Translations under genes and position numbers: made by a program
Notes under the pieces: model-generated
The model's input: only the letters and a program-made list of their open reading frames with translations
Databases searched by the model: none
Told to the model about the DNA's origin: nothing
DNA from: Gymnothorax reevesii
Taxonomy: Eukaryota; Chordata; Actinopteri; Anguilliformes; Muraenidae
Direction of reading: 5' to 3'
Assembly (NCBI GenBank): GCA_029721435.1
Contig: CM056588.1
Coordinates: 40,689,430 to 40,753,429 of the forward strand
DNA: 64,000 nucleotides
Shown here: positions 56,451 to 64,000 of the stretch, one piece after another
Layout of the letters: the number at the start of each line of letters is the position of its first letter
Numbering within the stretch: position 1 is the first letter of the stretch

Positions 56451-57480
56451 ACCACTATGGGTCCTGTGATTGTTTCCATTGCAGTTTCCTCCACAGATGA
56501 CTGAATAAGACCCTGCTGTGGTCTTAATTAGTTTGGACAAAAGTAGTTCTGGTCGCGAAACTCACCCAATCGTAAACACATCAAGTATTTTTTAGAAGCT
56601 GTCTTAAATGCCTCTTAAATGACATTGATCAATTATTTTTGTAGCTCAGTAAATAAAACTAAATTAATGCTTGCGCCTGTGAGAAAAAAAAACTGAGCAA
56701 CACTATTTTTCATGCACTGACATGCTTTGTATGGCTTAATTCACGTCTTAAATAAATGAGTTGCTAAGCAACAAGGCATTGTTATTTTATTATATTGTTT
56801 TAGAAGGCCATTCCATTTTGATGGTGACAATCTGTCATAACTTAATGCTTAATTACATGCATCATTGTATGGAATTAAAAGAATGAAGAAGTTCAGCTGA
56901 TCACATTTTGTCTTCCAGCATGAGTTCTCTCATTAATGCATGCTGACATTTCTCATTGTTTTGTGATTTCACCCCCCAGTATATAGTGGACCGCCTGGTC
57001 TGAGTTCTGGCAAATTAAGGTTTGAAGGATTACTACTATTCCTTTTTCTTTGGAGGCATCCCCTGCCCCAGCTTGCAGTGCCTTACTCCACATTTTTGCA
57101 AAAGAAAAAAGAACTTCAGTATCTAAATGAGTAAACCAGTTGCTCTGATATGTATTGCTGTAATGGCCGGTACAATTGAAAGGCCAAATGCAGCGGCAAG
57201 AGGGAAATAGAGCAGCATGGACACAATTCAAATACAGAGAATAATACAAACCACACGACAGGGACAATCCTCGTGCTTCCAAAAGAACGTCCAAATATCC
57301 GACAAATCGGAAGGAAAGCAAGAGAGAAAAAAAGGAGAAGTAGCTCGGGAGCTGAGAAAAACAAGGCACCTTAAAAGTGCAACACAAAGGATAAAGAAGA
57401 AAAGGGAATATCCCTAGTAGGATAGAAACTACAAAGTAACATAAATACTGACTACATATATTCTTGTTGAAAGTGCATCT
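56451..57480. other. Spacer, no gene recognised
   Basis: A/T-rich and then mixed sequence. The 144-residue minus-strand frame 57387-56953 has no recognisable domain. The plus strand near 57290-57415 is A/G-rich. Confidence 0.55.
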
Positions 57481-57489
57481 CTACTAACA

Positions 57490-57600
57490 GACACTCTAGC
57501 GAAGGAGGCGTGGCGAACTTCCGCCTTATATAGAGTCCGAGGAGGCGCCGCCCAAGTTCAATCAGCCAGCTGGGTAAAGAATGCGATTGAAAAGGAATTC
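57490..57600 (+). promoter_or_regulatory. GC-rich TATA-containing segment, possible LTR or promoter remnant
   Basis: GGAGGCGTGGCGAACTTCCG is followed by CCTTATATAGAGTCC and GGAGGCGCCGCCC. GC boxes around a TATATA core suggest a promoter, perhaps of a retrotransposon terminal repeat. No gene or second repeat copy was found to support this. Confidence 0.25.
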
Positions 57601-58291
57601 AATATCGTCCCAGGACGAGAGTGGGAAAAAAAAAGTCCTAAACACACGCACACCTCCCAAACCATAACCGCAGCAGCTTGTGTATGTGGTTAATAACTCA
57701 AAAACAGATGTCTTGTCTCTGTGTTTTGGTGAATTTGAATTGAATGCAATGGTGTGACAGTGGAATTGAGGCTGTCTGCTTAATTTGCCGTGATTAAACC
57801 CATTTCATGTCAAAAATGTACGACTTGCATCCCTGTCATTGTCCAGACACTGCAGTGAAGAAACCTACCTGCTGCACCCAGTCACAGGAGAATTACGTGT
57901 GTACTGATGCGAGCACAAGCAATCTGAGATTACAAACCTCGGCCGAGGCTGAATAGCGTCCCATTTATCAACGCTAACAGATATTTTCTTGACATCATTG
58001 AGATAATGCCACTCAGTTTTTCTCATTTCGTATCTTTACACATTTGTGAAAAATGTGACTCAAAATGTCAGATTTCACCCTTAAGTTGTGATGCCGAAGA
58101 CTCCTTCATCACTCCCAAAAATGAATCACCACTACATTGGGCCAAGACCCACATTAAATACAAATCTCATCGAAATCCACGCATTAGGTTTTGTGTGATC
58201 CTACCAACTAATCAACAAATTACCTGGTGCAAAAATAGCATGAAATAATGTATAATAAGAAAAATGTAGTCTGTTTGTATACAGATATTCC

Positions 58292-58334
58292 TTTATTTTG
58301 AGACGTACAAAAGTGGCATTGTTGTGCTTTTATT
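58292..58334 (-). terminator. Candidate drd4 polyadenylation signals
   Basis: Minus-strand AATAAA hexamers occur at 58334-58329 and 58297-58292, about 525-565 bp past the drd4 stop. There is no transcript evidence to choose between them. Confidence 0.4.
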
Positions 58335-58856
58335 TATCAGTTTGTAGAAAGTATTGGACCCCCAATGCGAGACTCTTCAAACCTAATTCCTGCTTTAATT
58401 TTGGAACATTGATCTACCAGAGCCTAATCAATTTGTATCCCTCATTGTTGAATTGGGAGAGTTCAGGCCCCCACAGTTCTTGCTCGAAAAACATTTTTTC
58501 CCCTTTGCTGCTTAGGGTAATGCTCATGCAGAACTGGGTCGGAGGACGGATGTTCTGATGCGACTAATGCAGTGCAGTCCTCAGGCGCCTGACTGGCCAT
58601 GGGGAAGGGGAGGGGATGTTGCTGTGGACCTTTAGCTTGAATCCCAAGCCAAATACGCCGCCCCGTAACCTGAGTGACGCAGTTGTAAATCATGCAGCAC
58701 TCCACAAAGCTACTGTCCAGACTCTGGTTCTGGGGCTGTTTGCAGTCAATTGGAATCCATGAGTCTCATCTGTAGCACAACACTGGGGCCTGACCAGGAC
58801 GAGCCCCCATCCCACCCAGACTCCCGTCTGTCCCTCGCTGTGCGAGCATTAGTTCC

Positions 58857-59059
58857 TCAGCAGAAGCTGCGCAGAAATTTCCGGAAGAAGCTGCGGAACT
58901 CCGTGTTGAAGACCGTGTAGATGATGGGGTTGAGGGCGCTGTTGACATAGCCCAGCCAGGTGACGATGCTCATCTGCTGCTCCGAGATGCTGCAGGCCTG
59001 GCAGAGGGCCCGCGTGGTGTGCACCACGAAGAAGGGCGTCCAGCAGAAGAGGAAGGCCC
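58857..59059 (-). CDS. drd4: drd4 last coding exon: TM6 end, TM7 and helix 8 of dopamine receptor D4
   Basis: DRD4 is a D2-class dopamine receptor in the plasma membrane that inhibits adenylyl cyclase through Gi/o. This minus-strand exon encodes [16 protein letters not shown], then [15 protein letters not shown] and [20 protein letters not shown], ending [13 protein letters not shown] and stop (58859-58857). CWTPFF is the TM6 CWxP switch, CQAC the ECL3 cysteine pair, NPIIY the TM7 NPxxY motif. The final Cys is a likely palmitoylation site; the short tail is typical of D2-class receptors. The first codon is split: the acceptor CTGCAG is at 59065-59060, phase 1, as at the human DRD4 exon boundary. 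Its pyrimidine tract is purine-rich on the plus strand (59066-59110). Earlier exons lie beyond 64000. Convergent with deaf1. Confidence 0.97.
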
Positions 59060-59220
59060 CTGCAGGGGGGGGGAGGAGGGAGGAGGAGGGAGGAGGAGAG
59101 GAAGAGAGGAGTGTAAGTATCAACTTCGGCAAAAACGGACCGCGCTGAACTCCGCTCTCCAAAAACGGTTCTCTCAACTCTATAGAGCAGAGGAACCCGC
59201 TCATATCCAGTAGTGGACAT

Positions 59221-59397
59221 CAGCACTGTTCCTCAAGATCTACCATCATCCTGCAGGTTTTCATTACAACCTCAGTTTGGTGTACCTGACTTATTCGCAG
59301 GAAAACACAACCGCTTCCCGTTGCATGAGGCGTGTTTTACTATAGTTGGGGGTAAAAACCTACTGGACTGTAGATCTCCAGGCTCAGTGTTGGTGGC
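59221..59397. mobile_element. hAT-like MITE
   Basis: The arms CACTGTTCCTCAAGATCTAC and GTAGATCTCCAGGCTCAGTG are inverted with mismatches and extend inward (CCTGCAGGTTTTCATTACAA against GGGGTAAAAACCTACTGG). The sequence type is common in fish genomes. No clear 8-bp duplication. Confidence 0.55.
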
Positions 59398-60469
59398 CAC
59401 TGCCTTGGAGACTTATCTGAGGACCTGGAGTAGTGGAATAAGGTGTGTTCCTGTTTTGGTTGGCACACCAGCCCTTTCTGAATAACAGCGAGTTCCTCTG
59501 CTATTGAGAAAAACGTTTCAACTTCTTGTGCGGCCCATCATAGGTGTGAGGTGCGAACTCCTAGTAAACTGCCTGACAAAGGATAGGACAGGCTCTTCTA
59601 TGATGCCACTGGCCTCCTGTTTTCCCTCTGTTCCGGGAATGCTGCTTGTCATTATTTAATGATAAGAAATGCATCAAGGGCTCCTTATCAACTTCAGTCC
59701 CCAGTGACTCAATTCAATTTTGAATGGAAATTCTCTATCCAACTGAATTAAGTCTGAGACGGTGCTTAACCAGAGTCTGTGAATGTGACCGCGTAGAATA
59801 TTGTCCCTAAATTGGTTCAGACTGATAAACTGGTAAATCCCCATTTTCCTATTCTGACTGCACTCTGAAGAATACACAAAAAAAGGAATTCTTTAATTTC
59901 ACAAGGAAGTTCAAAGGTAATTTGTGAAACATAATGGTTTAATGTCTGAGCTTGCTTGCTTGTTATCACTGATGGAGTGTTACTTAGCCCTCTCCCTTGA
60001 GAGATCCATCTCTATGAGCCCAAAACGTGCCCAAAACTCAACAGGGTTTTTGGAAACAATGCATCCTGTAAGTTTATATACAATGAAAAAAATTGCAAAG
60101 ATTTGTGAGCGTATGATTTTTTTTTTAAATTCTGCAGCATTTTCAAGATTTATTACCCACATTTCAAGCCAAATTCCCAAGCAATTGCAATCAATAGACC
60201 TTTAATTTCAAAGGAATTATAAAATGAAATGTCCTTGGTATAGTTTAGAAGAAATTTATTGATTTTGAGGCATTAACAAAAATGTCTTGAGGTTTTGTGT
60301 AACATAGAAATTTTTAAGGGAAAGGGAATTATATTACCATGGTTACAGAGAGGTTGGCCAAATGGCCTTTATTTAGAAAGCTTAACTATATATATATTTA
60401 CGGACACACACACACACACACACAACAGCTTTAAAGGTAACTCAGTATTGATCTCTCAGGCATGTGCTG

Positions 60470-60816
60470 TAGGGCTAGGCAATATATCAATATTATATTG
60501 ATAGTGCGATATATGATATCATCTGGGATTTTGGATATTGTAATATCGTGATATAATATAAATGTTCTCTTTTCGGGTTTTAAAGGCGGTATTACAGTCG
60601 AGGGACGCAGTCTGCACTTAGTTGACTGTTCTAGCAGTTGCCTGTACCTGCTAGGTCATCATATCCGCATTACCAATGACTTATCTACGATCGGACTGTG
60701 TAAACATTATGTTAAAGCACCAATAGTCATCCCAGCAATATCAACACAATATTACAGTTGCAGTATTTGATCAAAAATATTGCAATACTTGACGTTGTTA
60801 ATATCGCCCAGCCCTG
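60470..60816. mobile_element. hAT-type non-autonomous element (347 bp)
   Basis: The left end TAGGGCTAGGCAATAT and the right end ATATCGCCCAGCCCTG are inverted repeats. Flanks ATGTGCTG (60462-60469) and ATGTGCTA (60817-60824) differ at one base. The A/T-rich interior, with many ATATC/GATAT phrases near both ends, is typical of this fish family. Confidence 0.8.
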
Positions 60817-62700
60817 ATGTGCTACCTGTAAAATTTGAGATCAAGTTTCTTAGGGAAATTTGGGAGAGAAACAGTTAAAGAACTTAAGTGTTCTCATACA
60901 GATATATGCCAAATGACCCTCGATTTCTGAGAAAGTGGGATGCTGCCTCTCCACTTAAAAACACTGGTCTGTGCTGCATGACTTTTTCTCTCCTTCACCT
61001 GTATGCATCTGAGCCCAACCCGCAGCATGCAGGGATGTCTCTGTAACACACTTAAGTGTGTCACGTTTAATAGGCCAGCTTACTGCTCTGCACAGCCAAG
61101 TAAGATGCTTGAGGCCCGGGAAATAAATTATCCTGTCCAAACGCACACGCGCGGGTGAGGGAGTCTAGCTAGCTGCCGTAATGGCTGTTTGCAGGAGATT
61201 CAAGGCTCTGGAATGCTGATAGGCTTTCTATAAATATCGCAGTGAGCGGTTGTGGAGTTGGCGGGTGAAGTAATTGATTAGAAAGCGGTCCGATCTCTGG
61301 GAAAACTGTGAGTGTCCCTTGGAACGCAGATGTTTTCTCCTAATGAGGTTAGCTTTGGAGAGCTGCACAGTTCAATCAGAATGAAGAATCATCTCTCCTC
61401 TTGGCATTTGAGTGTTTCTCCAGCCGCTGATGAGCACGAATCCCGCGGGTGTGTTTGGCGAGCTCGAAGTTGGTATAAAGCGTCAGATTATGGAGATGCA
61501 GTCGGTCTTCTGTCATCAGTCATTCGGCAAATGCCTAAAATGATTGTAGTCAACCTCCAAAAAGCATATATCAAAATAGTCCTTTCATTCAGGTATGAGT
61601 CGGACACCAACCCTCTCCCCTCCCCTCCCCCCATAATCCCAGATTGAAGCAGTCTGTCAAACATCTTTCTGAATAAGCTATAGCACTTTAATGGATGACC
61701 TTCACAATGAAGGCTGAAGCAACCATTCTCCAGAAGGGAAACATGATTGAATGACATTGATATTGGGTGATACCGCCAGCACGTTAGTCTCCTCGTGGAC
61801 TTGGCAGGCCTGTTCCAATAGTCAGAGCATCAAGTTGTGATCTGTACTTAGCATCTATGCATGTGATGTCAACACAAATTTCTTTGGGCATGAAGATTCT
61901 GCCGGCAGTAAAAGCCAGGTGCAGAGGTTCTGTCAATTGGTATTGTTTTTGTGTAAGTGACCAAATATCACCATAATTTAATATGAATGCCTGCAACCAT
62001 GGTCCTAGTGGATTCACCACAGTGTTTGTCGGGTACTATTTTTTACCACGTAACTATTTTGCTCACTCTATGAAGCATTGTTTTATTATGATGGAATTTC
62101 AAGAGTCTGCCATAAGTAAGCTTCATAGAACTCCAGTGCTTTCAATCGTTTGTTGTGGTTACCACGACAGCATTGCAATGTTCTTGTTCTGTTCTGCCTT
62201 GTCTGTCCCCGGTTTTTGTTGCCGCTCTGCAAATCCTCTTAATGTCTGTGTTCTAGTCCACGTCTTGTTTTCTCTTGTTCATGCACTGCTTCTTCGCTAT
62301 TGGCTGGCTGCCGCATTTCCACTTTCCTTTAGCGCTGTTCTGGCTTCGGCTCTGTCTAATCTTAATGCCAATTAACTGTGTTTAGTTACTAACAGCTACT
62401 AACATTCCCGGGAGGTGTTTTTCTCAGACAGGCACCTTACTCATATCACTAACTTAGGTAGGGCGCTAATTGTCATGATTTCCTGCTGTTTTATTATTTC
62501 AGATCTCGCTTTGCTTTGCTGCGTAACTTTTTCACTCTTCCTTCAATCTACATACATTATTGGTACTTAGCTGAGCACGCTCATTCTCTGAATGGGCTCG
62601 TTGCGTCATTAAGCCCCCGTCCAATGTCTTGCGTTCATGCTTCGTTTCCTCCTTGCTCTGCTCAGGTGTTCCTTGTTCCTGTATCAAGTCTTGTACCTTT

Positions 62701-64000
62701 AGGGGAGACTGGGGTAAGATGAGCCATTTTTCATATTTAGGATCACTACATCAAAGCAATCATAGTTTTGTCAGTAACTATTCTATCTGCATATATATTT
62801 CAGGATGTTGTGCATCCCTTCAAACAAACAGAATGAGTGTAAACATAACTGTTTCAATCATAAAGAATGTTCAAAAAAAGTGGTCTGGTGGCACAACTTA
62901 CCCCGTGAATGGGGTAAGTTGAGCATAGGAGCGGGGTAAAATTAGCTTAACGGGAGCTCCAGGCTGCGTTGCTCACCATGTCACCTTGTTTACTTAAACA
63001 GAGTTCAGTCACGGCAGGTTAGATTTCTTAAATTCGGTAGCAATAATAATATGTAAATTAAATTTACTACCCTGCGGTGCACGAACAATGCTGATCCTCT
63101 ATCTTGTTGCGTGAGAGGGTGATGGAAACAAGATGCGGTGGATCGCGTTTGCATTGAGACCTGAAAATTTTAGCTACTAATTTAAACTTTTCGTTGACCT
63201 TCTCCACTCTAAATTCATTAATGTATCCCTCCAATGCATAGTTTAACCCTTTTGCTGACTTCTTGATGATATTTAAGCCTTCTATCGCAAAAATTCATCA
63301 ATAGCATCCTGAAAAATATCTCCGACTGTGATACCAGCCGTTAGCACCTGTTCTAAAATGTTGATTGTTTGTCCTAGTCAGTGGAGGGGCCGGGGCTTAG
63401 CCATAGGTCAATTCAACAGGTACAGTAAATTCATTGGTGGCTCTTTCAAGAACATCAGTGGTGGCTCCCCTGCTTGTTTTGCGCTTATATACCTGAGGCA
63501 TAATGTCCACTTTGTAATCATACAAAAGCAGAATCTTGATTTAATATTTGAGACATATACACTTGAGTGTACCGACTCAACTTACCCCCACCGGCTCAAC
63601 TTACCCCTGGCCAAATGGCTCAACTTACCCCAGAGCTACCATTTTGACTTTATTAGTCCCCTCAGCTAAAATGGCGCACTTTTATGCAAGGTTTATGACC
63701 TCATGATGTAGCTCATAGATACAACAATTGATGTATAAAACAAATTTATAATAATCTATTTTGGTCTAAACACAATTCACATGAAACTTATGATAGACAA
63801 AATTCACTTTCAAGAGTGAAAAATGGTTATTTTGAAATAAATGTCTAACCATTTAACCCATGTGGTTCCTACCTTCACAGACTCCACTAAATGATGCCTT
63901 CCTCCTTAGTATTTGGTCACATGGTCAATGTTTTTTTACCGTTTCCTAACAACAAGGGGTGGCTCAACTTACCCTTTGGCTCAACTTACCCCAGTCTCCC
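62701..64000. mobile_element. 1.3-kb inverted-repeat element with repeated CTCAACTTACCCC boxes, cut by the window end
   Basis: The left end AGGGGAGACTGGGGTAAGAT continues GAGCC. The last bases of the window read GGCTCAACTTACCCCAGTCT then CCC, its reverse complement with one or two changes. The box CTCAACTTACCCC, in both orientations, appears at least eight times: near 62712, 62897-62922 (facing pair), 62932, 63577-63633 (three tandem), 63962 and 63979. Its left end matches the right end of the element at 41033-41780. No transposase is recognised. Confidence 0.75.

Larger units (their letters stand above)
59060..64000 (-). other. drd4: Presumed drd4 intron (5' part outside the window)
   Basis: No exon encoding TM1-TM5 or the third loop of DRD4 was found on the minus strand up to the window end, so at least 4.9 kb of intron precede the last exon. 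It holds hAT-like elements (59221-59397, 60470-60816) and the inverted-repeat element beginning at 62701. The segment 62000-62700 has T-rich open frames without recognisable similarity. Confidence 0.7.

Noticed and set aside
59060..64000. Upstream drd4 exons on the minus strand.
   Set aside because: No frame has TM5, DRY or other receptor signatures; these exons are taken to lie beyond the window.

Overview
This window looks like nuclear DNA of a ray-finned fish. Exons are short and intron-split with GT-AG junctions. Introns and spacers are full of (GT)n, (CT)n, (TTC)n and poly-C tracts. The repeats are of types common in fish: Tc1, PIF/Harbinger, hAT, piggyBac-like and Kolobok-like DNA elements, jockey/L2-like LINEs and tRNA-derived SINEs. 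I cannot name the species.

Only two host genes are supported. On the + strand, 2780-24400 holds the 3' half of deaf1 (DEAF1 transcription factor): six exons from the nuclear localisation signal through the C-terminal MYND zinc finger to the stop codon. The SAND-domain exons must lie left of the window. On the - strand, 58857-59059 is the last coding exon of drd4 (dopamine receptor D4: end of TM6, ECL3, TM7 and helix 8). Its earlier exons lie right of the window. The genes are convergent. DRD4 and DEAF1 are also convergent neighbours on human chromosome 11p15.5, so this is a conserved gene pair whose spacer has grown to about 34.5 kb.

Layout: 1-2779, non-coding with a SINE. 2780-24400, deaf1, with a decayed Tc1 element, several small inverted-repeat elements and a promoter-like CCAAT/TATA cluster in its introns. 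24401-28900, sparse spacer holding a strong CTCF-like motif inside a repeat. 28990-33260, a nest of insertions: a LINE fossil broken by a Harbinger element, broken by an hAT element, broken by another hAT-like element. 33300-39790, spacer with small inverted-repeat elements. 39800-48060, three minus-strand LINE fossils, one split by a 1.7-kb element flanked by TTAA. 49808-55150, two tandem 2.58-kb units, each made of three ~0.9-kb monomers, rich in GCGCC boxes resembling CTCF cores. 55214-56450, a 28-bp minisatellite. 58857-59059, drd4 last exon. 59060-64000, presumed drd4 intron, ending in a 1.3-kb inverted-repeat element that reaches the window edge.

No new gene system is evident. The most notable things are the higher-order repeat with regularly spaced GCGCC boxes, the CTCF-like motif between the two genes, the four-level insertion nest, and the probable fish-specific linker exon of deaf1 with a GC donor site.
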